A stretch of DNA of 51,056 nt, from assembly GCA_002412625.1 (NCBI GenBank), contig DHVK01000016.1:1-51056 (forward strand), given 5' to 3'. The notes below the pieces were generated by a model. That model was given only the letters and a program-made list of their open reading frames with translations. It was not told the DNA's origin and did no database searches. The stretch is from Cloacimonetes bacterium UBA5210. Its GTDB lineage: Bacteria; Cloacimonadota; Cloacimonadia; Cloacimonadales; Cloacimonadaceae. Both the position numbers and the translations under genes were made by a program. Below, piece by piece: positions 8,607 through 18,051 of the stretch; position 1 is the stretch's first letter; each line of letters starts with the position of its first letter.

Positions 8607-9980
8607 TTAGTCTTCCTGATGGAGATCCAGGGATCTGAATAGGGTGTATTCTTTGTCAAAACCGAGATCTACTGAGCCGGTGGAGCCATGACGGTTTTTG
8701 CCGATGATGATCTCCGCGATGCCGGGCTTCTCGGTTTTTTCCGGATAGTAATATTCATCCCGATAGATAAACATCACCAGGTCAGCGTCCTGCTCGATGG
8801 CGCCGGATTCACGCAAGTCTGCCAGGCGGGGGCGTTTATCCTCACGGTTTTCCAACATCCGGTTGAGCTGAGAAAGCGCGATTACGGGGATTTTCATGTC
8901 CTTGGCCAGCACCTTCATCGCTCTGGAGATCTCGGAGATCTCTTGCTGGCGGTTGTCCCGATCTTTGGAAAGCCCCATCAGTTGCAGGTAGTCGATCAAG
9001 ATCAGATCCAGGCCGCCCACTTCTGCTGCCAGCCGCCTGGTTTTGGCGCGAATATCCAGCGGTGTATTGGTGCCGGATTCATCGATGTAAATATGCTTGG
9101 TGCTGAGTACTTCAGAAGCTTGCATGATGCGGATCAGTTTCTCTTCGTTCATGCCATAGCCCTTCAGCATGCTGTCCATATTCACTTCCGAAGCCGAAGA
9201 GAACATCCTCATAATCACTTCGTCCGCCGCCATTTCCATCGTGAATACCGCTACTTTCTTCTTCAGATTCACCGCTGCGTGAGAGGCAATGTTTAGCGCC
9301 AGAGAGGTCTTACCCATCGCGGGACGAGCGGCGATGATGATGAATTGGCCCGGGCGGAACCCGCCGGTGAGGCGGTCCAGATCCCCAAACCCGCTTCCCA
9401 CACCCGTTACCGGGGTCTTGGTAGAAGCGATTTGATCGATGTTGTGCAGCACTTCCGCCGAAATCTGGTCGATCTTGATAAAGCCCTGGTGTTGGGGAAG
9501 TTCCGCAATGGAGAAGATGGCTTGCTCGGCTTCATCCACGATCGCTTTGACCGGTGCCGTGGAGCTGTAGCAGGATTCGATGATGCCGTTGCAGGCGACG
9601 ATCAAATGCCGCAGCAGGGCTTGTTCGGTTACGATGTTCAGGTGATAATCAAAATTGGCACTGGAGACCACGATATCCGCGATCTCGCTCAAATAGGCTC
9701 TGCCGCCCACTTTTTCGAGCTGGTTGTTGCGTTCCAGGCGGTTGATGAGGGTGAGGATATCCACCTCAATCCCGTCGTTGAAGAGCTCGCAGATATTGCG
9801 AAACATCAGCTTATGGGCACTGCGATAGAAATATGCTTCTTGAAGCTTCTCGATGCCTTTGCTGACCACATCGGCATCGATGATCATCGCGGAGAGTACT
9901 GCCGCTTCAGCGTTTATGTCGCTGGGCAGCTTGCGCTCAGAGATGCTGGTTTGCTCGGTATCTTCCTTCTTTCTGGCCAT
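8607..9980 (-). CDS. dnaB: Replicative DNA helicase DnaB
   Basis: The 457-residue protein has both DnaB domains: the N-terminal helical domain (DINAEAAVLSAMIIDADVV...) and the RecA-like C-terminal ATPase. The ATPase has Walker A RPAMGKTS near residue 218 and Walker B LILIDYLQLM. The segment LSQLNR...RPRLADLRESGAIEQDADLV is diagnostic. It unwinds DNA at the replication fork as a hexamer. ATG at 9980 is preferred over the GTG three bases earlier because AAGGA sits 7 bases upstream of the ATG. It starts 10 bases after the coaD stop and overlaps the upstream reading region of mlaE, so the genes are probably translated in a coupled way. Length and motifs look intact, with no intein. Confidence 0.97.
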   Translation of the reverse strand: MARKKEDTEQTSISERKLPSDINAEAAVLSAMIIDADVVSKGIEKLQEAYFYRSAHKLMFRNICELFNDGIEVDILTLINRLERNNQLEKVGGRAYLSEIADIVVSSANFDYHLNIVTEQALLRHLIVACNGIIESCYSSTAPVKAIVDEAEQAIFSIAELPQHQGFIKIDQISAEVLHNIDQIASTKTPVTGVGSGFGDLDRLTGGFRPGQFIIIAARPAMGKTSLALNIASHAAVNLKKKVAVFTMEMAADEVIMRMFSSASEVNMDSMLKGYGMNEEKLIRIMQASEVLSTKHIYIDESGTNTPLDIRAKTRRLAAEVGGLDLILIDYLQLMGLSKDRDNRQQEISEISRAMKVLAKDMKIPVIALSQLNRMLENREDKRPRLADLRESGAIEQDADLVMFIYRDEYYYPEKTEKPGIAEIIIGKNRHGSTGSVDLGFDKEYTLFRSLDLHQED

Positions 9981-9990
9981 CACATATCCT

Positions 9991-10464
9991 TCATTTGAAC
10001 TTGAGTTTCAAGGCTTCAGCAACCTGAGGCGGAACGAAATCGTGCAGATCGGCATTGAGTTCTGCCAATTGACGGATCATGGACGACGAAAGATACATGT
10101 AGCGCAGGCTGGGCACCAAAAAGATGGTCTCGATCTCCGGGCGCAGTTTGGTGTTTGTCAGAGCCAGGGACAGCTCATACTCAAAATCCGATACCGCTCT
10201 CAAGCCACGGATCATCACAATGCTTTCCTGCTCGGTGGTAAAATCCACTACCAGTCCGGAAAAGCTGAGCACCTTCACATTGGGCAGGTGCGAGCTGGTT
10301 TCGGTGCAGAGCTGCACCCGCTCTGCCAGGCTGAAGTAGTTTTGCTTGGCGGTATAATCCGCCACTGCCAGGATTACTTCATCAAACATCCGGGAAGCTT
10401 TTTCCAGAATGTTCAGGTGACCGAAGGTGATGGGGTCAAATGTGCCCGGGTAAACGGCCTTCAT
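9991..10464 (-). CDS. coaD: Phosphopantetheine adenylyltransferase
   Basis: The 157-residue protein has the full CoaD signature: YPGTFDPITFGHLNI at the N-terminus (the T/HxGH nucleotidyltransferase motif), RGLRAVSDFEYE in the middle and YLSSSMIRQL near the end. It makes dephospho-CoA from 4'-phosphopantetheine and ATP, the penultimate step of CoA synthesis, in the cytoplasm. Its ATG overlaps the pepP stop by four bases (ATGA), which indicates translational coupling within the pepP-coaD-dnaB operon. Length is typical for the family. Confidence 0.97.
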   Translation of the reverse strand: MKAVYPGTFDPITFGHLNILEKASRMFDEVILAVADYTAKQNYFSLAERVQLCTETSSHLPNVKVLSFSGLVVDFTTEQESIVMIRGLRAVSDFEYELSLALTNTKLRPEIETIFLVPSLRYMYLSSSMIRQLAELNADLHDFVPPQVAEALKLKFK

Positions 10465-11687
10465 GCCCTTGCCTTCAGGATTTCTTCGATCTCGCTGATT
10501 TCCTTCGGGATGTTTTGGCTCAGCACGCAGTATCCTTCTTGGGTAACCAATACGTCGTCCTCGATGCGAACGCCCAAACGTTCTTCGGGAATGTAGATGC
10601 CGGGCTCCACGGTGATCACATTTCCCACTTCCAGGACCGCGTCGCGGCCGCCCACATCGTGGGTATCCATGCCCAGAAAGTGGCTCACACCGTGCATATA
10701 ATATTTTGTGACCTCAGCTGAGTCCTGGATCAGGCCCAAGGCAATCAGTTCATCCGCGATCAGCTCGCGGGTCTTTGTCTGCATGTGCTGAAGCAGCACT
10801 CCGGGGCGGATCATGCTGATGATTTCCTTCTGCACTTTCAAAACCGCACTGTAAACCTGAGCCTGGCGCTGAGAGAAAGTCCCGCTGATCGGGAACGTGC
10901 GACTGATGTCCGCTGAGTAATTCATATATGAAGCGCCAACATCCAATAGGACGAGATCGCCGGCAGATATCTGGCATTCATTCTTTTCATAATGCAAAGT
11001 AGCGGCGTTGATGCCGGCGGCAACGATGGGGGCAAATCCCCAGTGTTTCAGGCCGCTCTTTTGAATGCGGTAAAACAGCATCGCCTCGAGTTCATACTCC
11101 ATCATCCCCGCTTCCGCAGTTTCCCATATATCCATGATCCCTTTTCCGGTAACGTCGATGGCACGCTGCAGTTGCATTATCTCCCAATCACTCTTTACTT
11201 TGCGCAGGGGGGTAATGACTTCGGTGACGCACTGAATCGAGATCTGAGGATAGCGTTCGCGCACCGGCAGCAACCGGAACATGGCATAAGACAGCGGAGC
11301 ATTCAGGGTCTGGTTGCCGATGTTTGAATAGATGCGGTTGATCGAGGGGCAATACGAGGAGAGCAGGCTTTCAAATTCGTCAAGATACGCCACATTGCCG
11401 ATGCCGCTCTGAGCTTTGGCTTCTTCCGCAGTCATCTTCTTGCCTTCCCAAACTTCACGCTCGGGATCACCGCGTTGGATGAAGAGAAATTCGCTGTTCC
11501 CCCGAGATCCTTTGAAGCCGAAATAGATGGCGTTCGGGGTATTCAAGCCGGTGAGATACAAGAAGTTATTATCCTGCTTATACTTTTCAAGTTTGGCTTC
11601 CAAAGCGGCAAAGAGAATTACCGCGTCCATTTCCTTCAAGGAATTGAGCAGCTTTTCGCGAAGTGGGCTTGTGATCGCTTGATTCAT
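10461..11687 (-). CDS. pepP: Xaa-Pro aminopeptidase (M24B family)
   Basis: The 408-residue protein has an N-terminal creatinase-like domain and a C-terminal pita-bread metallopeptidase domain. The expected metal ligands are visible: Asp in LLDVGAS, Asp in ADISRTFP, His in MHGVSHFLGMDTHD, Glu in TVEPGIYI and Glu in GVRIEDD. It removes N-terminal residues that precede proline. The ATG has GGAG six bases upstream. It is the first gene of the overlapping pepP-coaD-dnaB-mlaE-ThiB-like operon. A 9-bp imperfect inverted repeat (11720-11728 with 11737-11745, CAGGTATCC/GGATGCCTG) lies about 33 bases upstream of the start and could act in the leader, but nothing shows a function. Confidence 0.95.
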   Translation of the reverse strand: MNQAITSPLREKLLNSLKEMDAVILFAALEAKLEKYKQDNNFLYLTGLNTPNAIYFGFKGSRGNSEFLFIQRGDPEREVWEGKKMTAEEAKAQSGIGNVAYLDEFESLLSSYCPSINRIYSNIGNQTLNAPLSYAMFRLLPVRERYPQISIQCVTEVITPLRKVKSDWEIMQLQRAIDVTGKGIMDIWETAEAGMMEYELEAMLFYRIQKSGLKHWGFAPIVAAGINAATLHYEKNECQISAGDLVLLDVGASYMNYSADISRTFPISGTFSQRQAQVYSAVLKVQKEIISMIRPGVLLQHMQTKTRELIADELIALGLIQDSAEVTKYYMHGVSHFLGMDTHDVGGRDAVLEVGNVITVEPGIYIPEERLGVRIEDDVLVTQEGYCVLSQNIPKEISEIEEILKARA

Positions 11688-11808
11688 TCTATACTCCAGT
11701 CTTCAAATTTTGTTTAGTTCAGGTATCCCATTTTTTGGATGCCTGCTGATGTGTCCAGCAAATTTCTTGCACTCATCCGCTGCCGAGCGGAATCCTGTGC
11801 TAAAAGAA

Positions 11809-11846
11809 AATCCTGTCCAAGCCTCCCTTGGTGCTTGAACAGGATT
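11809..11846 (-). terminator. Intrinsic terminator of the secreted-protein operon
   Basis: On the minus strand AATCCTGT-TCAAGC pairs with GCTTGG-ACAGGATT around a ~10-base loop, followed by TTTTCTTTTA. It lies 30 bases after the stop of the gene at 11877. Confidence 0.8.
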
Positions 11847-11876
11847 GCTCTATAGGTTTCTTAATTCACAAAAGCG

Positions 11877-13073
11877 TCAATACAAGACCACCGTTCTCTG
11901 GGAAGTGCCGCCGGCGCCGGAGTATCTGGCAAAATACAGTCCGGAGGGCAATCTGACACCCCGGGTATCCGTTCCGTTCCACTGCAGCTGAACTGTGGCC
12001 ACAACGATTCCGGAAACGCGGTGCACGCACTGTCCCTTCAGATTGTAGATCTCAAAAACATATCTCTCCCCACGCTCTTTTCCTTCCAGAACAAAGGTGA
12101 TTGTCTCCGTGAAGGGGTTTGGGTAAAGGGCAGAGATCCCCGTGGTTTCGGGACCCGCCTCGCTATCCTGATTCGCGGATGAGTATGTGTATTGCGCTGT
12201 GGCAACCGCGCTGGGTTCCCAGGTGTCCAGATAGGCTCGTGCTTTCACTGTGGTTGTCTGTGTAATCAGCAATGGTCCGGTATATAAAGCGGAATCCGGC
12301 GTGGGTTCAGAACTATCTAAAGTATAGTAGATCAGAGCCCCGGGCGTAGCGCAAAACATCTGCAAGACGAGGTGATACGCGTAGTGTCCGGAAGCCGGAG
12401 TGAAAACCGGAGTGGCGACCAAGCGGTCGAAACTGAAAACCGCGGTCGTTATTGGGCTCGGAGGCAAACCGTTCACAAAAGCTCTGGCTTGCACGGCGCA
12501 ACTTGCGCTAATGCTAAAGGGACTGCCATACAATGCTGAAGCTTCCGTGGGCTCGCTGCCGTCCAAAGTGAAGCGGATCTGAGCCCCGACGGTAGCACAG
12601 GTCAGGCTTACCATCTGCGGCACCGTGAAGCTTCCCCCCGGTGGGTTTATCACCGGAGCGCTGACCTCGCCGCCTATCCCGTTGATTTGGAACAGATTTC
12701 CGGGATAGGAGCCCACCTCGCCATTGACCTCGGTTTGCAAAGTCTGAGGGGCGATAAACTCGGTCTGGCTGCTTTCCGCCCAGACCCGGAACTGGATGGC
12801 TTCACCATCGGTCTCGCAAAACAGCTGCAACAGACACCCGTGGATATTGCCCACTGCCATCACAGTTTCTTTGCCTCGCAATTGATACTCACCGTCCATG
12901 AGCACAAAAGCCCCCAGCATATCACCTACAGCGGCAGGTGAGCCGTTGATGCTCACCTGCGCCATAATGTACATACTGCCGGGGTATATGACCGGCTCTC
13001 CCCACGGATCGGAGGCATAAATAGCGCTTACTGCCAGCAGCATACTTAGTAGAATCAGCAATCTGTTGCGCAT
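11877..13073 (-). CDS. Secreted protein: DPWG domain, two chitobiase-like repeats, sorting domain
   Basis: The 398-residue product has a signal peptide (MRNRLLILLSMLLAVSAIYA). A DPWGE...GSM...GDMLGAFV...QLRGK domain follows (about 21-130). Next come two CHB_HEX_C-like beta modules (about 137-215 and 219-298, each with G..I.(F/Y)TLD.SEPT..S.LY and .(V)KARA(F/Y)). A FlgD-Ig-like sorting domain closes it (about 315-398: YPNPF, IYNLKGQ, WNGTD, LPSGLYF). Such repeats are usually non-catalytic beta modules. No enzyme motif is present, so a surface or structural role is inferred. It starts 12 bases after the stop of the 1110-residue secreted protein and shares that protein's DPWG/LRG module, so the two are probably made and exported together. 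The decayed gene at 6231 is a paralogue. Confidence 0.85.
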   Translation of the reverse strand: MRNRLLILLSMLLAVSAIYASDPWGEPVIYPGSMYIMAQVSINGSPAAVGDMLGAFVLMDGEYQLRGKETVMAVGNIHGCLLQLFCETDGEAIQFRVWAESSQTEFIAPQTLQTEVNGEVGSYPGNLFQINGIGGEVSAPVINPPGGSFTVPQMVSLTCATVGAQIRFTLDGSEPTEASALYGSPFSISASCAVQARAFVNGLPPSPITTAVFSFDRLVATPVFTPASGHYAYHLVLQMFCATPGALIYYTLDSSEPTPDSALYTGPLLITQTTTVKARAYLDTWEPSAVATAQYTYSSANQDSEAGPETTGISALYPNPFTETITFVLEGKERGERYVFEIYNLKGQCVHRVSGIVVATVQLQWNGTDTRGVRLPSGLYFARYSGAGGTSQRTVVLY

Positions 13074-13085
13074 CCGCAGTTTCCC

Positions 13086-16000
13086 TTATTTAATCAACAT
13101 CAGTTTGATGTTCTGTTTTGTATTACCGCTTTCCAGCCGGCAGAAATACAATCCGGAAGGTACCCGGCGACCGCCGGCATCCATACCATCCCAGACCAGG
13201 TTCATGGTTCCGGGTTCCTGCTTGCCGCTCAGCAAGGTGGCAATCTTCTGCCCACGCAGGTTGTAGATCCCCACTTTGAGCTCGCTGGCGTTTTTCGCGA
13301 TATTCAGGGTGATATTAGCCTTAGTTTTGAAGGGATTGGGGTAGGCATTGCCAAACCCGGTCACCACTTCCGGAACAACCGTGAAGTCCTCACCCAGCAT
13401 GTAGAAAGCTCCGCTGGCATAGTCTCCGGTGATGCTGCCGGGATTGGTGCTGAGCCCGGGCTGCAACATCAGGGTCCGGGAAGGGCTTTCCAGCTTGAAG
13501 GCTACCTGCTCCTCGGGGCTATCGGTAAAGATCTGCAACAATGCGCCCACGCGGCCTTCCACTTCTCTTACCACCGTGCTGCCACGCAGCTCATCGCCAA
13601 CCCAGGCGCTGATAAGGTCTCCGGGACGGGCCAGCGAATTGAAGCCCAAAAGCACACTTTGGCTATCGGACTTGCGCACCAGGTTTGCGGAAGCCACAGG
13701 GTTTACGCTTCCGGCGCTTACGCCTCTGGTTCCGGAAGGATAGATCAGTTCGGCATGAGTGCTCATCTTCAGCCAGTAGGATTCTCCCGGTTTCATGATG
13801 TTTAGTGTGCTGAAGGGATTTCCGGGTTCATAGAGCCCTTCTTCACCTTTCAGCTGGATCAGTTGGGCGGCTACAGAGAGCGTTGCCTGATGCGCGGGTA
13901 GCGGAACCTGAGGGTAGTAAGACACCAGATTCCAGCCCGGGCTCAGACTAATCGGATTCTCGGTCGGAATCGCGTAACCGCGCACGATTAGCGTTGCCGG
14001 GGCAAGCATGTTTACATAGTAGCCTTCGCCATCGTTCAGAACATGCAGTGTGCTGAACGGATTTCCGGGCAAATGCACGCCATCCAGAGACTTCACCGCG
14101 CTTACATGAGCGTAGCTATCCCCGAAAATGCTGATCACGAAGTTATCAAAGGGATGCACGTTCAGGGAGAACATGTTCCAGCCGGTATGCAGCTCAATCA
14201 CCTGCTCGATGCTTCCGATCGCGTGCAGGACAAAGGGATTGCTCAAGCTGCCCACGCTGCCGTTTACCGCGCTGTTGATGGTTTCCTGCACTTCAAAAAC
14301 TTCGTTCTGATTCGCAGACCAGAGTTTGAAGTAAACCTGTTCGTTGTTCATTTCCGTGAAGATCTGCATCAATGCGCCGGTGATCCCGGAATGCGTGATC
14401 AGGCTAGCTTTACCGCGCAATTGAGGCTCGCCCTGGACGTTTACGAAAGCCGCCAGTACGTCGCCTTCAGAGGCAGGTTCGTCATCGATCATCACCGAAG
14501 TCATCAGCGACATACTGCTGCTGAGGATCAGGGGCATCCCAAAGGGATCGGTGGGCTCATACTCCGCTTCCGGAAATACTATCTCCAGCTCGGCAAACAT
14601 CACCTGGCCGCCGTTATTGGTGGCGTGCGCGGGCGGTGTTAGGGCATTTGCGCCCCAGGTATAGTCGTTGTAGAACATCAATCCGATGCGCCCAACTTTG
14701 TTTTCCCCTTGCATGCCCATAAACTTCACCTTATCCGCGGGATACACCCACATCGGTTTGATATTGGTGAATTCCGGGGTTTCCACGCGGTTCAGCACGA
14801 TGGGCTCGCTCCAGGTATCTCCCTGATTGGCAGATACGCTGATGAAGATCTCCGGAACCTGCACAAAAGGCAGATACTCCGTTCCCCCGCTTTCGTTTGC
14901 CCACTTGGCGCGTCGGCTATCCTGCCAGACCGATACCATCATGCCCTGTTCGTTCACTTCAGAGATCTTGATGTTGTTATACTGTTGCATCATGGTCAGC
15001 CCATGCAGGCTTTCATCCCAATGCGAGAAGGGGAAGATGCTCTCCGGTTTGATCTGATGAGGCCCGCCATCCACCGGGTAATATTCCGGAATACCCCACG
15101 GGGCTTGAGTATCCCAGGGTGTCCAGGCCTGGTTATAGGAATCGACGGGATTCTTCTGAGGATGAATCTCGGAGATGTTAAAACTGTTCAGGGCAGGGTT
15201 ATAGATGATGGATTTCACTACCTGATGCTCCGGCCAGTAACCACCGGAGCTGTTTCTCAGTCCCCAAATACCGGGGATGATGATGCGCCCGTAGTTATCG
15301 GTCACGGCATTCAGATTGCTGGAATTGATCAGACCCCAAAACAGCTGATTGTTTTGATACGGAGTGCCGCTTTGATCCGTGAAATAGAGGCTTCCCGCCG
15401 GAGTTCCCTGAGGGTTCCAGGTGGGAATATGGCTGAATTCCGCTATCCGGGTCCAGGTGCCCTGACCATAGTTATCGCACATAAAGACGTCAAAATCCGG
15501 CTCCATGATCACCGCGTTAGTACCGAACTGCACCGCGCTGTGATATCCCGCGTAATACAGATTTCCCAGGTTGTCCACCGAAAGCGCAAGGTGTGGGCTG
15601 CGCCAATCCGCATCGTGATTCCATTGATCCAGCTCGGGAATACTGGTATATGCCCAGGCCAGCGGAGTACCGCTTTCGATCATGCTGCCATTGAAATCCG
15701 CGTAGGCAATCATCACGTTTGGGCTGGCTCCCACACTATGCGTAGTAGCATTGCGGGAAAGGACATAAGCCCTGCGCATGCCCGCCACCGGTGAGGGGCC
15801 GATCTGAACGGTCGGCTTGATAAAGCGGTTGTCAACTGACGGAGGTCCACCCGCCGGAGGATATACCGGCAAGGGGTTGTCGAACACCGTCTGCGCCGGG
15901 TTCAAGAGCCCGGAGATCCCGGTGATAAAGGCATCTGAAGTGAACAGCACTTCCTCATCAGCATCAGCATCGACATTCTTTTCCCAGGCATAAAGCGGTT

Positions 16001-16418
16001 TGCCGGATATCGGATCCACCGCCAGCGCCGGGAAGCCTTCCGTGGTGTTCGTGCCGGTTAATTCGCTGAAATCGCTCACGTTGCCCGCGGCATCGATATG
16101 AGCATAGAATACGCGGCGAGGGCCCACGGCACTCCGCTGACCCTGGTAGGCAAGGAAGTATCCCCCGCCCGCAGTATCCGGGATCACCCGCAGGGGATGA
16201 TTGTGGAAGCTGCCGATCATGTAGTCATAATAGCTGGTCATCAGGCTCACGGGATTGGCGCTGAAGGTATAGCCGGGCACTTCCCGGGTTTGATGAACGC
16301 CGCGCCCATCGCTTGCGCCCTTCAGAGTTTGAAATACTACGTTGTTTTTTACTTCGTTGGCATAGCCCATAGAAACGATAATGCCAATACACACGAAAAG
16401 CAATAAAAGCTTTTTCAT
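13086..16418 (-). CDS. Large secreted BNR/sialidase-like protein with LRG domains and sorting domain
   Basis: The 1110-residue protein starts with a signal peptide (MKKLLLLFVCIGIIVSMGYA). GGAGGA lies 5 bases before this ATG, which is preferred over the start 18 codons upstream. Residues about 25-610 form a repetitive beta-rich region with a BNR-like line (SVSANQGDTWSEPIVLN), suggesting a propeller, though no sialidase active site was recognised. Then follow a DPFG...GD.LAAFV...QLRGK domain (about 624-740), two GWN(M/L)VS-type repeats (from about 742 and 824), a second LRG domain (GDELRGSTV, about 919-1006) and the sorting domain (about 1024-1110: YPNPFKTK, IYNLRGQ, WDGMD, PSGLYF). The C-terminal third has the same order as the 2009-residue protein at 198. 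Substrate or ligand is unknown. Confidence 0.85.
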   Translation of the reverse strand: MKKLLLLFVCIGIIVSMGYANEVKNNVVFQTLKGASDGRGVHQTREVPGYTFSANPVSLMTSYYDYMIGSFHNHPLRVIPDTAGGGYFLAYQGQRSAVGPRRVFYAHIDAAGNVSDFSELTGTNTTEGFPALAVDPISGKPLYAWEKNVDADADEEVLFTSDAFITGISGLLNPAQTVFDNPLPVYPPAGGPPSVDNRFIKPTVQIGPSPVAGMRRAYVLSRNATTHSVGASPNVMIAYADFNGSMIESGTPLAWAYTSIPELDQWNHDADWRSPHLALSVDNLGNLYYAGYHSAVQFGTNAVIMEPDFDVFMCDNYGQGTWTRIAEFSHIPTWNPQGTPAGSLYFTDQSGTPYQNNQLFWGLINSSNLNAVTDNYGRIIIPGIWGLRNSSGGYWPEHQVVKSIIYNPALNSFNISEIHPQKNPVDSYNQAWTPWDTQAPWGIPEYYPVDGGPHQIKPESIFPFSHWDESLHGLTMMQQYNNIKISEVNEQGMMVSVWQDSRRAKWANESGGTEYLPFVQVPEIFISVSANQGDTWSEPIVLNRVETPEFTNIKPMWVYPADKVKFMGMQGENKVGRIGLMFYNDYTWGANALTPPAHATNNGGQVMFAELEIVFPEAEYEPTDPFGMPLILSSSMSLMTSVMIDDEPASEGDVLAAFVNVQGEPQLRGKASLITHSGITGALMQIFTEMNNEQVYFKLWSANQNEVFEVQETINSAVNGSVGSLSNPFVLHAIGSIEQVIELHTGWNMFSLNVHPFDNFVISIFGDSYAHVSAVKSLDGVHLPGNPFSTLHVLNDGEGYYVNMLAPATLIVRGYAIPTENPISLSPGWNLVSYYPQVPLPAHQATLSVAAQLIQLKGEEGLYEPGNPFSTLNIMKPGESYWLKMSTHAELIYPSGTRGVSAGSVNPVASANLVRKSDSQSVLLGFNSLARPGDLISAWVGDELRGSTVVREVEGRVGALLQIFTDSPEEQVAFKLESPSRTLMLQPGLSTNPGSITGDYASGAFYMLGEDFTVVPEVVTGFGNAYPNPFKTKANITLNIAKNASELKVGIYNLRGQKIATLLSGKQEPGTMNLVWDGMDAGGRRVPSGLYFCRLESGNTKQNIKLMLIK

Positions 16419-16493
16419 TGTTCCTCCAGAATGCTGGTTGTGCTGTTTCCGATTCAGCGAACATAAGCTCACCGAGTTTATCTATTTATTCAT

Positions 16494-18038
16494 TTAGTAT
16501 CTCCGTGCCACTCTGAACCCGTGTGAATCCGCCCCGAGCATCGGCGTGCTATAAAACCTTCGGCTAACGGTGCAATTTGTAGCATCATTGCCGAAGCTAC
16601 CGCCACGCATTACTCTGGTATATCCGCTTTGAGGTCCGCTGGGATTCTGTGTCTCAGTAGCCGGATAGGCGTGATGATAGATGTCCCAACAGAACTCCCA
16701 CAGGTTTCCGCTCATATCAAAAATCCCCAGTTCATTGGGCAGTTTTTGGCCCACAAGAGCCGGCTGGGAAGAGTTTCCGCTATACCACGCCACCTCGTCA
16801 ATGGCGTTCGAACCGCTATAGGTGAAGCCGCTTGAATAGGGCCCGCCCTGCGCCGCGTACATCCATTCCATTTCGGTGGGCAGGCGATAGCCGTTGGCAG
16901 ACCAATTGCAGCTGATCTGCGTGTGGTCGGTGTACCAGAAAGGTGGCCAGTTCAACGGGTTTGTCCCGCTGCCCCCGTAGCTGTAACAGGGCTCAAAGCC
17001 TTCCATAATGCTGCGATAATTGCAATATTCGATCGCCTGCACCCAGGTCAAACCACTTTTGGGTTTATCCGGCACAATCACCGTCGTATCCTGCATCACA
17101 TACACCCATTCCAATTCGGTGATCTCTCTGCTGCCGATGTAAAAGGGAGAAAGCTGAACATTGGCAGTCCCGTTATGGAAACTGCCGCCCGGGACCAATT
17201 GCTCCGGCTGGGTCAAACTGATCGAATACAATGCCATCGCCACCTCGCTGGGTTGCCAGTTTTGCAGATAAGCTCTGGCCTTCAGCACGGTGCTGCTTAC
17301 CACGTTGACCGGCGCAATATACTGCGTCGAACTCTCGTTCGGATCGCTGCCATCTGTGGTGTAGCGGATTATCGCTCCGGGATAAGGGTGGCTGATGCTC
17401 ACCATCTGGGGTGAGCTAAAGATCCCCCCGTCCAGGCTAAACTCCGGCAGAGGCAGTTGAAAACTGAAAGACGCGGAGCTCACGATGCTGGAGATCATCC
17501 CCTCCACAAAGGCGCGGGCTTTCAGCGTCACCGAGTTGGAGATCAAAATCGGTCCCGTATAGGGGTATGAGTTCAGGTTGGGCTCGCTGCCATTCAGCGT
17601 GAAATAGATCTGCGCGTTGGCTGTGGGGCAAGATAGCGTAACTTGCTGCGCGCCGGCAAAAGCTCCGCCATTGGGAGAAATGACCACCGGCTCCACCGCG
17701 GTCGAGCTGAACTGATAGCTCTGGCTCACCACCGCGCTGGAGATATATCCGCTTTTAAACGCTCGCGCCTTCAGCTCAGTATTGCTGTTGATCTGAAGCA
17801 AAGCGGTAAACACAGGGGAGTTTGTGGTCGGAATGCTGCCATCGGTGGTATAGTGAATGGTGGCATCATAGGTCGGGCAATGGATCAGCACCGCGACGGG
17901 CTCATTATAGCTACCGCCGGTGGGGCTAATCTCCGGGTTGGCAATAGCTTCGGGATCTGCCTCAGTGGCTTTTTTCCCGCAGGAACTCAGCAGCAAAGCC
18001 GCGATCACCAATAGCGATATCAAAAGAATTTTGTTCAT
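16494..18038 (-). CDS. Lipoprotein with three chitobiase-like repeats and a SUMF1/FGE-type domain
   Basis: The 514-residue lipoprotein has the lipobox LLLSSC. Three CHB_HEX_C-like modules follow (about 32-110, 117-195, 197-275; each with (Y/F)T(T/L)(D/N)GS.P and KARA(F/Y)). A formylglycine-generating-enzyme (SUMF1) fold ends it (about 280-514: VPGGSFHNG, YRLPTEMEW, GNLWEFCWD, MRGGSF, HGFRVAR). Aligned with human FGE after RGGS(Y/F), the second active-site cysteine position is Cys (GNDATNC), but the first is Asn. It is therefore probably not a normal sulfatase-activating oxidase and may be a binding or structural relative. The ATG at 18038 is chosen because AAGGGGG lies 8 bases upstream; a GTG lies 9 bases earlier. 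The 75-base gap to the next gene shows no obvious terminator. Confidence 0.85.
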   Translation of the reverse strand: MNKILLISLLVIAALLLSSCGKKATEADPEAIANPEISPTGGSYNEPVAVLIHCPTYDATIHYTTDGSIPTTNSPVFTALLQINSNTELKARAFKSGYISSAVVSQSYQFSSTAVEPVVISPNGGAFAGAQQVTLSCPTANAQIYFTLNGSEPNLNSYPYTGPILISNSVTLKARAFVEGMISSIVSSASFSFQLPLPEFSLDGGIFSSPQMVSISHPYPGAIIRYTTDGSDPNESSTQYIAPVNVVSSTVLKARAYLQNWQPSEVAMALYSISLTQPEQLVPGGSFHNGTANVQLSPFYIGSREITELEWVYVMQDTTVIVPDKPKSGLTWVQAIEYCNYRSIMEGFEPCYSYGGSGTNPLNWPPFWYTDHTQISCNWSANGYRLPTEMEWMYAAQGGPYSSGFTYSGSNAIDEVAWYSGNSSQPALVGQKLPNELGIFDMSGNLWEFCWDIYHHAYPATETQNPSGPQSGYTRVMRGGSFGNDATNCTVSRRFYSTPMLGADSHGFRVARRY

Positions 18039-18051
18039 CTGTCTCACCCCC

